64,000 nt of DNA from Paraglaciecola hydrolytica (GCF_001565895.1 NZ_LSNE01000003.1:707184-771183), one strand, 5' to 3'. Shown: positions 32,862 through 43,157, counted from the first letter of the stretch. Made by a program: numbers and translations. Notes: generated by a model from the sequence alone, not told the origin.

Positions 32862-35285
32862 TTAAGCACGGCATTTAAATGCCAAGGCCTCGATGGCCAA
32901 CGCGGAACTCACCACCATCTCTTGTTGTAATTGAGCGGCTTGCCATAGCTGTTGCTGTACATCTCGCTGATGCTCAGGTTTTAAAGGCTCTCCCTTTGCA
33001 CATTGCGCGACTAATTTTTGCCCTATATCCACTACCTGACTCAGCGTTGTAACAAGCGGAGCTAAGGAATGTAACTTGGGGTAGTTGGCTATCAGCAGTT
33101 TTAGCTTGGGTAGGTTTTTCTGCCATTTTTGTAGTAGTTGCTCAATAAACTTTTTAGCCTGTTGGTCACCCTGCTGAAATAACTCAATATGCCGTTTTAG
33201 CTCAACCAAGCCCAAGCTTTGCGCAGATAAATAATCCACATATTGATTGAGCTCTACCAGTTGATGATAGTTATCGTGCTGAAACTTACTGTGATGGCGA
33301 GTGTAATACTGAGCTTGCTCTACAGCTTCGGCCAAAATGATTAAAGGCTCGATGTCTGCATCCTGAGAAGTAAGTTGTTTAAAACCCGCACGCTGTTGCT
33401 GGGTAAATTCCAAACCAATGACTTCGCTGGCATAAGTTTGCATTACCGTTAAACGGCGATACATAGCATCTTCATCGGTCAAAGTAGCAGGCGACCATAA
33501 ACGCTCAGCTATGGCATACAGCCGTGGCCATAAACGTAAATCGAGATTATCTGCTCGAACTATTTCACTCCAAATAGCGGCCTCACCACCTAATATATTT
33601 TTGTGTAACTTAGGCAAATCTGTAGGTACTTTTGAGGCAGCGACAAAGTCTTGCAGCATAGCAGGTAGAGCCTTACTGCCAGTGCTCTGAGCAAGCCGAT
33701 TACCACTGACAGAATAAGGCGTATTACCAATTAAAATACGGCCTTGTTGGATCACATCTTTGCTTAAATCGAGTTCAAATTGACTGGGCCCCATCCAGCT
33801 ATCCACAGTAAAACGTTGTAGATTAGCTCGTGGTTCTAACTCATTGATTAACCTGGCTTGTTGATTATTAAACCGCAGCAGTACTTGTTTGCCGGCCTCA
33901 CTGCTGAGTAAGACAAACTCTCCACTTACGGCACTGCCTTTTAGCCGTGGCATGGTGAATTGCCAATGTTGCCAGTGCTTAATATCCTGAGTCTTAAAAC
34001 TCGGCTGTTTGAAACTAGTAAAGGGATCATTACGATAGTGATAGGCCGCCTCTTGAGGTTGGTCAACGTAATAACCGGTAGACAGTAAAACCTGATAATC
34101 ACTAGAGGCAATGTGCTGCAAAGAATCTAAACCGCGCCAAGATTGCACCACAATATCTTTGGGTAAGTCAGTGGCAAAAACCTCATCCCAACCCATCATT
34201 TGTTTGCCGTATTTGCTTAATATTTGTTGTACTTGCTGATTAAAGTAGGCATGTAATTGATGCTCGTCAGCCAGTTGATGTTGCTGCATATAGTGTTGCA
34301 CGGCCTGACTTTGCTGCCACTGTGTTGGCTCGATTTCATCACCACCAATGTGCACATAAACGTCGGGAAACAACTCAGCAAGTTCACTGATGATGGTTTC
34401 AATAAATTGGTAAACCTGAGGGTTGGAAGGATCAAGCAGAGGCTCAAACACCCCCCAATGGCGCTGCATTGTATAGGGTCCGGGCTGAGTAATTAGCTCT
34501 GGATAAGCCACGGCGATGGCCGAAGCGTGACCCGGTACATCAAATTCCGGCACCACACGAATGCCCAAGAGGGCGGCGTATTGTACTACCTCACGAATTT
34601 GCTGCTGAGTGTAAAAAAGTCCGTCCGACGCCAAGAGCTGTAATTTTGGATAGGCCTTTGACGCGATACGCCAGCCTTGATCGTCGGTGAGATGCCAATG
34701 TAATACATTAAGTTTGGCCGATGCCATGCCCCGCAGTTGGCGTTTGATGGTATCCACCGGCATAAAGTGGCGCACACTGTCGATTAACAAACCACGCCAG
34801 GCAAACCGTGGTTTATCGTCAATGTCCACGGCCGGAATGCTGCGCTGAGTTCTATTCACTAATTGCAATAAAGTCTGCACACCATGTAACATGCCTCGCT
34901 CGGTTTGTGCCTTTAATGTGATAAGCCTAGGACTAACACTTAGGTGATATTGCTCGTTATCGTGCAATGTGGGGATAAGCTCACCGCTCTTTCCCCCTAC
35001 TTCCATGACTTGTGTTACGCCCTCTACCTCTACTAACAAATTAGCTTGGTCTTTAGCTGTCACCCACAGTACTTCAACTTGCTGGAGCTGTTCTAGCTGC
35101 TCTTTGATTAACTCACACCTTGCCTCGCTCACATGCTGAGTGAAGACCTTAAGTTGACTCGGTAAAGTAAAATGCCCGGCTTGTTGTTGCACCTCACTGG
35201 GATAAGGCATTAAATTTAAGGGCTGCATTCCGTGGCTAGTTATTGACCATAACAATCCAAGACCAGCGATAATGATTTTATACAT
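32862..35285 (-). CDS. Exported beta-N-acetylhexosaminidase, GH20
   Basis: 807 aa. A signal peptide (IIIAGLGLLWSITSHG) leads to a GH20b-like N-terminal domain (QVEVLWVTAKDQANLLV region) and the GH20 barrel: RGLLIDSVRHFMPVDTIKRQL, WHLTDDQGWR, PEFDVPGHASA, VHIGGDEIEP with the catalytic Asp316-Glu317 pair, MGWDEV, and a Trp-rich C-terminal part with AIWSEIVRADNLDLRLWPR. A long helical C-terminal region (about 620-807) is beyond the catalytic domain. Hydrolyses terminal beta-GlcNAc/GalNAc from oligosaccharides in the periplasm or outside. Starts 2 bp after the symporter stop; last gene of a six-gene operon. Confidence 0.9.
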   Translation of the reverse strand: MYKIIIAGLGLLWSITSHGMQPLNLMPYPSEVQQQAGHFTLPSQLKVFTQHVSEARCELIKEQLEQLQQVEVLWVTAKDQANLLVEVEGVTQVMEVGGKSGELIPTLHDNEQYHLSVSPRLITLKAQTERGMLHGVQTLLQLVNRTQRSIPAVDIDDKPRFAWRGLLIDSVRHFMPVDTIKRQLRGMASAKLNVLHWHLTDDQGWRIASKAYPKLQLLASDGLFYTQQQIREVVQYAALLGIRVVPEFDVPGHASAIAVAYPELITQPGPYTMQRHWGVFEPLLDPSNPQVYQFIETIISELAELFPDVYVHIGGDEIEPTQWQQSQAVQHYMQQHQLADEHQLHAYFNQQVQQILSKYGKQMMGWDEVFATDLPKDIVVQSWRGLDSLQHIASSDYQVLLSTGYYVDQPQEAAYHYRNDPFTSFKQPSFKTQDIKHWQHWQFTMPRLKGSAVSGEFVLLSSEAGKQVLLRFNNQQARLINELEPRANLQRFTVDSWMGPSQFELDLSKDVIQQGRILIGNTPYSVSGNRLAQSTGSKALPAMLQDFVAASKVPTDLPKLHKNILGGEAAIWSEIVRADNLDLRLWPRLYAIAERLWSPATLTDEDAMYRRLTVMQTYASEVIGLEFTQQQRAGFKQLTSQDADIEPLIILAEAVEQAQYYTRHHSKFQHDNYHQLVELNQYVDYLSAQSLGLVELKRHIELFQQGDQQAKKFIEQLLQKWQKNLPKLKLLIANYPKLHSLAPLVTTLSQVVDIGQKLVAQCAKGEPLKPEHQRDVQQQLWQAAQLQQEMVVSSALAIEALAFKCRA

Positions 35286-35287
35286 GT

Positions 35288-36805
35288 TTATAAACTGCCT
35301 TGTTTATCTAAAGTTTGTCGATTGTTGTTGGACTCAAGATTGTCGGGATCAGATTCCAGCTCGGCACGCTGTTTATTAAGTTTGGTTAAGGCTTGTTCAG
35401 GAGTAACCGTTGAGACTGGTGTTAACAAGGTCACGATGACCCCGCAACACAGGGCGGCACACAAAGAAGGGATAACCGGATTACCAAACAATATCAGCCA
35501 TTGTGGCTGAAAATTAACGATGATAGCCGTGCTACTGCCTGCTATTAACGTCGCCAGCGCACCCTGCCAGTTATAACGTGGCCAAAAACGACCAAGCAAG
35601 GCACAAACACACATACCAGACATTAAGATGGCTATCATTTTGGTGATATAAGCCACGATATCGTTAGAAATCATGGCAAAACCCAAGGCCAGTGAAATAG
35701 TTAAGACCAAACTAATACGTGACCAAAACACCGCTTTTTCTGGTGCCGGCATACTACCACTGCACATTTGATATAAGTCGCGCATGACCACACTTACACC
35801 AGCAATGGCATCGGAGCTGGCACTAGACAAAGTAGCGGATATCCCGGCAATAATAATAAAAGCGCCAAGACCCAAGGGCATAAAATACAAAGCCATATGG
35901 GGGAAGGCAAAAGAGGCGTTGTCTAAGTGCTGCTCTACCGCAAAGGCACTCATGCCAATAATGGCCGGAATAATTGAAAAGCCTAAGTACAACAATCCAG
36001 AATAAATAAAAGAACGACGAATGGTTGCTACATCTTTGCCAGAATAGATACGCTGGCGAAAAGAAGGTGTGGCTAAGATGCCAACTAAAATAGCTAAGGC
36101 CAAGGAGATTGCCGGTAACAGGCCAATTTTGTCCACCGCAAACCAACTTTGATTAGCGACTGGTTGGGCGCTCAGCATGGCATCCCAACCGCCAACGGCT
36201 TGAATGGAGAAATATGCCATCAAGAAAAAACCACAAAACAGAATAATGGCTTGAATGGAGTCGGTCCACACCACAGCCATGTAGCCGCCTTTCACCACAT
36301 ATAGGGCAAAACTAAAGGCAATAAGTACTTTGGCCAGTTGTAAATCCATGCCCGTTAACCAAGCCAGATACAAACCACCGCCAATAATATGAGCACCTAA
36401 CCAACCAATACTGGCCACAAAAATGATGACGGCAATGAGGTTTTTGATCAAAGTATTGGCGCCAACGTAATAACTTAGCTCTTCACTCATGGTCATAAAA
36501 CGTAAGTTACGCAGGGGCGCAAACCACCACGCCAAGAGTAAAATTCCGACTGCACCACCTATGCCGTATAAGGTGCCAGCCCAGCCATTTTGATAGGCAA
36601 AACCAACAGCGCCCATGGATGAACCAGTGCCTACCATGGTGGCTACTGTCGTACCTAAGGTGAGTAAAAAAGGCAGTTTTCGCCCACCCAGCAAAAATTG
36701 CTCAGCGTTATTGTTAGCTTTGTTGGCTTTACCAGAAACCACTAAAGCAATGCCAAACATCACTAGGATGTAAACGAGAAAAAACACCACAAAAGTAATA
36801 TTCAC
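35288..36805 (-). CDS. SSS-family sodium:solute symporter
   Basis: 505 aa, about 13 membrane spans. Landmarks: NAEQFLLGGRKLPFLLTLGTTVATMVGTGSSMG, quoted by its ends NAEQF and GSSMG; YVVKGGYMAVVWTDSIQ; LATPSFRQRIYSG. It ends in a charged tail of about 50 residues. It is distinct in sequence from the symporter at 11313. The gene lies 30 bp after ridA and 2 bp before the GH20 gene, so it likely imports the product of GH20 or of N-acyl-D-amino-acid release. Substrate not determinable from sequence. Confidence 0.85.
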   Translation of the reverse strand: MNITFVVFFLVYILVMFGIALVVSGKANKANNNAEQFLLGGRKLPFLLTLGTTVATMVGTGSSMGAVGFAYQNGWAGTLYGIGGAVGILLLAWWFAPLRNLRFMTMSEELSYYVGANTLIKNLIAVIIFVASIGWLGAHIIGGGLYLAWLTGMDLQLAKVLIAFSFALYVVKGGYMAVVWTDSIQAIILFCGFFLMAYFSIQAVGGWDAMLSAQPVANQSWFAVDKIGLLPAISLALAILVGILATPSFRQRIYSGKDVATIRRSFIYSGLLYLGFSIIPAIIGMSAFAVEQHLDNASFAFPHMALYFMPLGLGAFIIIAGISATLSSASSDAIAGVSVVMRDLYQMCSGSMPAPEKAVFWSRISLVLTISLALGFAMISNDIVAYITKMIAILMSGMCVCALLGRFWPRYNWQGALATLIAGSSTAIIVNFQPQWLILFGNPVIPSLCAALCCGVIVTLLTPVSTVTPEQALTKLNKQRAELESDPDNLESNNNRQTLDKQGSL

Positions 36806-36835
36806 GTTATCAGCCTCGACTACTGCCCATGGCCA

Positions 36836-37222
36836 CTAAGGTGCTTTATAACAAGTAACATCAACCTCAACCTTGCAATCCACCACTAGACTAGCCACGG
36901 CGCAAATACGGGCGGGCGGGTGTGCCCCAAATACCTCTTTAAATACCTTATTAAAAGATTGGAAATACCGCGCATCGGTCAGGATCACGGTGACATGCAC
37001 CACAGTGTCGAGGCCGTAACCAGCTTGCTGCATGATGTCTAAACAGTTTTGAATGGCCAAACGCGACTGCTCGATAATGCCACCTTCAACCACTTCGCCG
37101 TCTGTCATGGGAGTTTGACCCGATACCATTAGCCAGCCACCGGCTTGCACGGCACTGGAAAAAGGTAAATGCTGGCCACCTGTGCCTACTCCCCCCAAAC
37201 TGCCAAAACGTTTAATCGTCAT
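36836..37222 (-). CDS. RidA-family enamine/imine deaminase
   Basis: 128 aa, full length. Trimeric RidA fold with VQAGGWLMVSGQTP, QSRLAIQNCLDIMQQAGYGLDTVVHVTV and the key Arg in HPPARICAV (the Arg105 position of RidA), plus a later acidic residue in VEVDVTCY. Family members hydrolyse 2-aminoacrylate and related enamines produced by PLP dehydratases. Its position with a D-amino-acid PLP enzyme and a D-aminoacylase suggests that it finishes D-amino-acid deamination. It starts 22 bp after the deacylase stop. Confidence 0.85.
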   Translation of the reverse strand: MTIKRFGSLGGVGTGGQHLPFSSAVQAGGWLMVSGQTPMTDGEVVEGGIIEQSRLAIQNCLDIMQQAGYGLDTVVHVTVILTDARYFQSFNKVFKEVFGAHPPARICAVASLVVDCKVEVDVTCYKAP

Positions 37223-37244
37223 ATTTTCCTGCTCCCTAAGTGCA

Positions 37245-38822
37245 TTAATTGATAGTCGTTGAATATTGATGTTTAAGAAAACGTCCGGCCTGACGCATTA
37301 CTGGTGTTGTGTTTTCAGCTGCGTTTGATTGCCCCGTGACTAAATGTGGGTACTGGCTGAGATCCTGCTGTTGATAACTCAACTTGCCGTTGACCCACAC
37401 TTGTAATATCCCAGTGGAAATTTGTTTAGGCTGGCTAAAAGTGGCGTTATCTTTGATGGTGTAAGGGTCAAACAGCACCAAATCGGCATAATAACCGGGC
37501 TGGATCAGCCCGCGGCGTTCAATGGCAAATTCTTGGGCCGATAAACCCGTCATTTTATGAATGGCTTTAGCTAAAGGTAATAACTGTTGTTCACGCACGT
37601 AATGCCCAAGTATACGAGGGAAACTACCCCATAAACGTGGGTGAGGATGGGGATCACAAGGTAGGCCGTCGGAGCCAATCATGGAGTGGGGAAACCGGAT
37701 GATGGCCTCTACATCGTTTTCATCCATGCCGTGATACACCGCGCCCGCAGGCTGAAGTTTTTTGGCTGCGTCTAATAAACTCAGGTTCCACTTTTTGGCA
37801 ATATCTTGCAGATTGTTGCCCGCCATCTCAGGATGGCTGTCAGACCACGTAATATAAATATCAAAGTCGGCTGTCACTTGGCGTAAATCCAAGGTACTCG
37901 AACTGGCATTATAGGGGTAACAATCGCAGCCAATATGCTGATGTTGTTGAGCTTGCACTATATGCTCTAGCACTTGTGCCGAGCGCCCCCAATTAGCTTT
38001 TCCCGCACATTTTAAGTGAGAAATAATCACATCAACCTTGGCATGGCGACCCACGCTAAAGGCTTCATCCAGTGCAGTCAAAATGCCATCAAACTCGGTA
38101 CGTAAATGCGTGGTGTATTTACCTGCAAAGGGACTTAATACGGCCGCGAGTTGCTGCACTTCGTTAAAACTAGCGGCATTGGCATTGTGATAGGCCAAGC
38201 CGGTACTCAAACCCTTGGCACCTTGTTGCATAGCACTTAACAATAAAGCCTGCATGGCGGCAATTTGAGTTTCATTCGCAGTTTGGTGCAAGTCATCCAT
38301 GACCTGCGCGCGTAAAGCCGTATGCCCCACCAGAGCGACTAAATTTACCGCAGGTTGGGCCTTTTCAAAAGCCGCCACATAATCACTAAACTGGTGATAT
38401 AAAAACTCACTTTTGTTGCCCAAAAGGTTAATTGGATCGGGGATGGGTTTGTGCTGTGCGTCAGTAAAAGCCAGCGGACTCGCGCTAATACCACAGTTAC
38501 CCACTATGACAGTACACACTCCCTGACTGAGTTTGTATAACATGGCCGGATTACGTAGGATTTCCAAGTCATCATGGGTATGTACATCAATAAACCCGGG
38601 CGCTAAAGCCAAACCCTTGGCGTCCATATGTTGTGTTGCCGACCAATGTTGCAGTTGCCCCACAGCACAAATAATATCGTCGCGCACTGCCACATCTTGC
38701 AAGTTGGCTGGCGAGCCACTGCCATCAAATAAGGTCACATTGCTTATTAGTAAATCAGCATGATGTGCTTCATTGGAGCTTGGTTGGTCTGCGTTGTTTT
38801 GCTCTGTCACGACGGCTGTCAT
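37245..38822 (-). CDS. N-acyl-D-amino-acid deacylase (D-aminoacylase)
   Basis: About 525 aa of the amidohydrolase superfamily. Metal and substrate motifs: LAPGFIDVHTHDDLE, VIVGNCGISASPL, SHLKCAGKANWG, DCYPYNASSSTL and SDGLPCDPHPHPRLWGSFPRIL, all typical of D-aminoacylases that free D-amino acids from N-acetyl or N-acyl-D-amino acids. C-terminal YYADLVLFDP is the family's closing motif. Start unclear: ATG 38822 is chosen, GTG 38840 overlaps the regulator stop, ATG 38876 gives a longer N-terminus; none has a good ribosome site. Cytoplasmic, no signal peptide. Confidence 0.9.
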   Translation of the reverse strand: MTAVVTEQNNADQPSSNEAHHADLLISNVTLFDGSGSPANLQDVAVRDDIICAVGQLQHWSATQHMDAKGLALAPGFIDVHTHDDLEILRNPAMLYKLSQGVCTVIVGNCGISASPLAFTDAQHKPIPDPINLLGNKSEFLYHQFSDYVAAFEKAQPAVNLVALVGHTALRAQVMDDLHQTANETQIAAMQALLLSAMQQGAKGLSTGLAYHNANAASFNEVQQLAAVLSPFAGKYTTHLRTEFDGILTALDEAFSVGRHAKVDVIISHLKCAGKANWGRSAQVLEHIVQAQQHQHIGCDCYPYNASSSTLDLRQVTADFDIYITWSDSHPEMAGNNLQDIAKKWNLSLLDAAKKLQPAGAVYHGMDENDVEAIIRFPHSMIGSDGLPCDPHPHPRLWGSFPRILGHYVREQQLLPLAKAIHKMTGLSAQEFAIERRGLIQPGYYADLVLFDPYTIKDNATFSQPKQISTGILQVWVNGKLSYQQQDLSQYPHLVTGQSNAAENTTPVMRQAGRFLKHQYSTTIN

Positions 38823-38832
38823 GGGTATGGGT

Positions 38833-39681
38833 TTAGTCACCAAGTGGCAAGCGCTCCGAACAGTGGCGATGTTCATCTAAATGAAATTTTAGACGACGTA
38901 ACTTTTCCCGCGACTTACGTTGATTTCGGATAGCCACTTCACTGGCCAGCATGTCGATAGCGGCCAGCATCACGTAACGTGAAGCACTAGGCTGAAATAT
39001 ATAATCACTTTCCTGCGTTTTTAGCGGTAAATGCACATCGGCCACGGTGGATAAACTGCCACTAGCACAGATGGTTATTATCTGGGCTCCATACTCTTGA
39101 GCTATACGTGTAGCAGCCAATACGTCAGGGCTTTCCCCACTTAAGGATAAAGCAATCACCACATCACCCTTGTTAACCGTTGCCGCACTCATGCGCATTA
39201 ACATGGGATCAGAATAAGCATTACTTTTAATTTCTAAGCGGAACAAACGGTGATGACATTCTTGCGCCATCACGGTACTGCCCCCCCCCACGCCAAAAAG
39301 CAGCACATGTTGAGTTTGAGTCACCAGATCACAGGCTTTTTTGAGCAAGTCATCGGTGATTAAACCCGCATTAAGATCCAGAATATCGTGAATGGCTTGA
39401 TAGACTATGGGCCGCTTTACGGTTTTGGAATCTTCTTCAATAAAACGTGCACCAACGGCGGCAGATTGGGCGATTTTGAGCTTCATATCACGTACATTGT
39501 CGCAACTTAAGGCTCGTGCCAAACGAGTAATACTGGCTTGGCTCACCTCTATTTTTAAGGCCAATTCATTGATCGAGGCACTGGCCGCAAAGCTCAGATT
39601 ATCGAGGATGTACTGAGCCACTTTTTGCTCGGCTGGCCGCAATGTGGGCAAGGCATTTTGCATGCGCGATACAATATCCAT
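38833..39681 (-). CDS. RpiR-family transcriptional regulator (HTH + SIS)
   Basis: 282 aa. HTH_6 domain (ASINELALKIEVSQASITRLARAL region, about 35-60) and SIS domain (VLLFGVGGGSTVMAQECHH, VVIALSLSGESPDVLAA). The C-terminus has many basic residues. Its ATG overlaps the stop of the preceding PLP-enzyme gene (TAATG), and its own end overlaps the deacylase start region, so it is embedded in the operon it probably controls. The SIS domain implies a phosphosugar effector, consistent with GH20/symporter genes downstream. Similar in architecture but not closely alike to the regulator at 8156. Confidence 0.85.
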   Translation of the reverse strand: MDIVSRMQNALPTLRPAEQKVAQYILDNLSFAASASINELALKIEVSQASITRLARALSCDNVRDMKLKIAQSAAVGARFIEEDSKTVKRPIVYQAIHDILDLNAGLITDDLLKKACDLVTQTQHVLLFGVGGGSTVMAQECHHRLFRLEIKSNAYSDPMLMRMSAATVNKGDVVIALSLSGESPDVLAATRIAQEYGAQIITICASGSLSTVADVHLPLKTQESDYIFQPSASRYVMLAAIDMLASEVAIRNQRKSREKLRRLKFHLDEHRHCSERLPLGD

Positions 39682-40934
39682 TAGAATTGGGTCTCTATAA
39701 GTTCGATAACATTAAGTTGCTCATCCACTATGGCCAAGGTGCGCCACTTATCTAAGGTTAGACAAGGGTGAGAAGTAGAAAAACTTAGTATGTCGCCGGG
39801 TTGAATATCGCTGTCAGCGGGCAAGGACAACATGGCATGTTGATCCATGATCTTAGTTAATTTCCATTGTGCATTAACTTTGAGTGTACGTTGCCAGCCG
39901 GGACGATAATGACATTCTGGGGTGGGTAAACCCGCATCAAAGGCCGCATCACGTTTACCAAAACCCACTATAACCATGCCCGGTTCAGGAACGGATTGCA
40001 CATAGGCCCAGATTTCTAAACTGCTGATCAGATCACCACTGATTTCACAGGCTAAACTGCTACGCTCACGTAATTGTTGTTGTGCGTCTTGATAGATGCC
40101 AGTGTCGTGAATGAGATAACAACCGGGGCGGATCACCACCAGCCAACCTTCAGGTAAATTGCTACTGTCCAGTTGCTCAGCTACCACGTCATACCATGCC
40201 GAACCGGCACCACTAACAATAATCTCCCCCTGTGCAAACAGATGCTGCTCAGCCATTAATAAGCTGAGTTGTTTGATGTTTTCCACAAATTGGCGGATGG
40301 TAGTAGCAGGATCATCACCGCGGATCACCCCTTCATAAAAGGTCACTCCACGCAGCTTAAGGTTAGACAGCTGTTTAATATGTTCAGCCAAATCCACAGC
40401 CTGTTGATTACCACGCACACCACAACGACCCGACTCCACACCCACTTCAATTAATACATTGAGCATCAAACCTTGCTCTGTAAAAAATTGATTAAGTGCT
40501 GTCACATTGCTGTGGGAATCAACAAAAACATAAAACTCTAAGTTAGTGGTTTTGAGTAATTGCGCGATGAGGGCAAAATTGCGTTTACCCACTAACTGAT
40601 TGGCCATCAGCACACGTTCGATGCCCTGGGCACAGGCAGCAGCAACTTGTGGTGCAGTCGCTAAGGTCATGGCCCAAGCACCTGCCTCTATTTGTGTTTT
40701 GAATAAAGCGGGAGCCATGCTAGTTTTGCCATGGGGCGCCAGCTTAACACCTAACTTATTGGCGTAATTTGCCATCCACTTAAGGTTATTGTGTAAAGCC
40801 GACTGTTTTAACACCGCGACGGGCAAACTGATGTCTTCCGCCAGAATATTCCAGCCAGTTTGTTGGATGTCCCCAATGCCTTTGCTGGCTAGAGATAAGG
40901 GGATATTTGTAGGGTGGATGTTCATTAATAACAT
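39681..40934 (-). CDS. D-threonine aldolase / D-serine dehydratase-like PLP enzyme
   Basis: 417 aa, fold-type III (alanine racemase-like barrel). PLP lysine in KLAPHGKTSMAP (Lys70), then EVGVESGRCGVR, and a C-terminal D-ser_dehydrat-like domain ending FSTSHPCLTLDKWR, where His and Cys are the metal ligands of this family. Members cleave D-threonine/D-phenylserine or dehydrate D-serine. RidA in the same operon favours a dehydratase producing an enamine, but that is inference. First gene of the operon. ATG at 40934 or 40925; no clear ribosome site. An inverted repeat GCTTG/CAAGC at 40972-40988 lies upstream. Confidence 0.85.
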   Translation of the reverse strand: MLLMNIHPTNIPLSLASKGIGDIQQTGWNILAEDISLPVAVLKQSALHNNLKWMANYANKLGVKLAPHGKTSMAPALFKTQIEAGAWAMTLATAPQVAAACAQGIERVLMANQLVGKRNFALIAQLLKTTNLEFYVFVDSHSNVTALNQFFTEQGLMLNVLIEVGVESGRCGVRGNQQAVDLAEHIKQLSNLKLRGVTFYEGVIRGDDPATTIRQFVENIKQLSLLMAEQHLFAQGEIIVSGAGSAWYDVVAEQLDSSNLPEGWLVVIRPGCYLIHDTGIYQDAQQQLRERSSLACEISGDLISSLEIWAYVQSVPEPGMVIVGFGKRDAAFDAGLPTPECHYRPGWQRTLKVNAQWKLTKIMDQHAMLSLPADSDIQPGDILSFSTSHPCLTLDKWRTLAIVDEQLNVIELIETQF

Positions 40935-41107
40935 TTATATTGATAAATAATTGTTATTTTATAACTTATATGCTTGCTGCAAACAAGCTTATTATCATTT
41001 TTTGGTGCTATTTAAACTACCTGCGTCGTCCACTACTTATACAGAATTTAGGTAATTTAACCTTATTACTTAAGCTCTGAATCATAGCGCGCTGACTGTA
41101 AACTTGT

Positions 41108-41140
41108 TTAAAAAAAAGGAGATGTACAACATCTCCTTTT
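41108..41140 (-). terminator. Rho-independent terminator of hppA
   Basis: AAAAGGAGATGT (41114-41125) and ACATCTCCTTTT (41129-41140) form a 12-bp stem with a 3-nt loop. On the minus strand it is followed by a run of T. It lies 22 bp after the hppA stop. Confidence 0.85.
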
Positions 41141-41162
41141 AGTATTTAGTCAAAAATTACAC

Positions 41163-43157
41163 TTACAATAGCGGCGCTATAACCAAACTCACTATCGCCA
41201 TCACGTTGATCAAGATATTCATGGCAGGGCCAGATGTATCTTTAAAGGGATCGCCGACTGTATCACCCACCACCACGGCTGAATGTACCGCTGAACCTTT
41301 GCCTCCTAAATTGCCTTTTTCAACATATTTTTTAGCGTTATCCCAAGCGCCACCAGCGTTGGCCATCATTAGAGCCATTAATACACAACCTAGTAGTGCA
41401 CCACCTAACATGCCACCTAGGGCATGTGCACCTAAACCAAAACCAACTAAGGGAGGAGCAATTACCGCAATAGCACCGGGTAGGATCATCTTTTTAAGTG
41501 CGGCTTTAGTGGCAATGTCCACGCAACGCGCGGTATCAGGTTCGGCAGTACCTTCCATCAAACCTTTTATTTCTCTGAATTGACGGCGAATTTCTTGGAT
41601 CATCTCAAAGGCAGCGTCTCCCACTGCAGTCATAGTAATGGAAGCGATTAAAAAGGGTAAAACACCACCAATAAAGAGCCCGATCAAAACCATAGGGTCA
41701 CCCAGATTTAAGTTAAATCCTGGGTAGTGCAAGGTTAATGTTTCGATAAATGCTGCAATTATTGCCAAGGCTGCAAGGGCTGCAGCGCCAATAGCAAAAC
41801 CTTTACCTATGGCTGCGGTAGTGTTGCCCAGTTCGTCCAATGAGTCGGTTATATCACGGGTTTCTTTGCCCAATCCGGCCATTTCAGCGATACCACCAGC
41901 GTTATCTGCCACAGGACCATAGGCATCAATTGCCATAGTTATACCTACCGTCGCCAGCATGCCCACGGCTGCAATGCCGACACCATATAAACCGGCCAAT
42001 TGGGTAGAGGCATAAATAATCGCACAGATGGTTAACACTGGTACCACGACAGATTGCATGCCAACCGATAAACCGGTGATCATCACAGTCGCAGGGCCTG
42101 TTTGACCTGACTCTGCAATTTTACGCACGGGGGTTGAAGCCGTGTAATATTCGGTCACTAAACCAATTACAATACCACCTACTGCACCAGCCACTACGGC
42201 CCACCATACGTGGTTATTCACCCCTAACTCGCCAATCACAAAATAAGCCGCCGCGATAAATATCACCGCAGCCGACATGGTACCGGCACGTAGAGCAACC
42301 TCAGGTTTACTGGCAGACATGATTTTAACCAAGATAATTCCTGCTACGGAACATAATAGTCCGGTAGAGGCCAAAGCCAGTGGTAAAAACATTAAGGATT
42401 CACGATCGCCAAGGGCACCCACCGCCATCGTCGAGGCGATAGCAATAGTCGCAATCATCGAGCCACAATAAGACTCAAAAATATCAGAACCCATACCTGC
42501 TACATCACCCACGTTATCCCCTACGTTATCGGCAATAACACCTGGGTTTCTGGGGTCATCTTCTGGTATGCCAGCTTCGATTTTACCCACTAAATCTGCG
42601 CCTACGTCGGCACTTTTAGTAAAAATACCGCCACCAACGCGAGAGAACAATGCCACTATTGATGCGCCCATACCAAAGCCATGAATAACATGGGCGGTAT
42701 GAGGGTCGCCACCAAACATCAGATATAACACCCCAAGACCAAGTAAGCCCATGGATGCGACACATAAACCCATTACCGAACCGCCCATAAAAGCAATGGT
42801 TAATGCGGCAGCGGAGCCTTTGTCATGGGCTGCTTGAGTGGTGCGCACATTGGCTTTGGTGGCAGTAAACATGCCCATATAGCCAGCCAATGCAGAACAA
42901 CAGGCACCCGCCACAAAGGCGATAGTGGTATTGGCACCGAGTGAAAAATACAGCGCGATTCCTACTACCAAAGCAAATAGAAATAACATTTTGTATTCGC
43001 GGTGCATAAACACCATGGCACCAAGATGTATGGCATCACCTATTTTACTGATGGCAGGATTGGTAACGGGATTTTTTTTGATTAAGAGGTAGACAATAAA
43101 AGCGCAGAATAAACCTGCAATACCGAGTATGGGTGGAGCATAAAGTAAGTTGGTCAT
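41163..43157 (-). CDS. hppA: Membrane-bound, K+-dependent ion-pumping pyrophosphatase
   Basis: 664 aa from the ATG at 43157, with AGGGAA upstream; a longer start (43187) is less likely. About 15-16 membrane spans. The substrate loop [35 protein letters not shown] is present (ends DVGAD and NVGDN), as is a C-terminal [14 protein letters not shown] motif. In [14 protein letters not shown] the residue after TT is Ala, the K+-dependent signature (K+-independent enzymes have Lys). Such enzymes pump H+ or Na+ across the inner membrane using PPi; which ion cannot be read here. Divergent from soluble ppa. Confidence 0.95.
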   Translation of the reverse strand: MTNLLYAPPILGIAGLFCAFIVYLLIKKNPVTNPAISKIGDAIHLGAMVFMHREYKMLFLFALVVGIALYFSLGANTTIAFVAGACCSALAGYMGMFTATKANVRTTQAAHDKGSAAALTIAFMGGSVMGLCVASMGLLGLGVLYLMFGGDPHTAHVIHGFGMGASIVALFSRVGGGIFTKSADVGADLVGKIEAGIPEDDPRNPGVIADNVGDNVGDVAGMGSDIFESYCGSMIATIAIASTMAVGALGDRESLMFLPLALASTGLLCSVAGIILVKIMSASKPEVALRAGTMSAAVIFIAAAYFVIGELGVNNHVWWAVVAGAVGGIVIGLVTEYYTASTPVRKIAESGQTGPATVMITGLSVGMQSVVVPVLTICAIIYASTQLAGLYGVGIAAVGMLATVGITMAIDAYGPVADNAGGIAEMAGLGKETRDITDSLDELGNTTAAIGKGFAIGAAALAALAIIAAFIETLTLHYPGFNLNLGDPMVLIGLFIGGVLPFLIASITMTAVGDAAFEMIQEIRRQFREIKGLMEGTAEPDTARCVDIATKAALKKMILPGAIAVIAPPLVGFGLGAHALGGMLGGALLGCVLMALMMANAGGAWDNAKKYVEKGNLGGKGSAVHSAVVVGDTVGDPFKDTSGPAMNILINVMAIVSLVIAPLL

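Noticed and set aside
32654-32869. A 71-codon minus-strand frame between the cassette and the GH20 gene
   Set aside because: No ribosome site, no recognisable domain, Cys/Arg-rich chance composition, and it runs across the cassette boundary, so it cannot be an ancestral gene.
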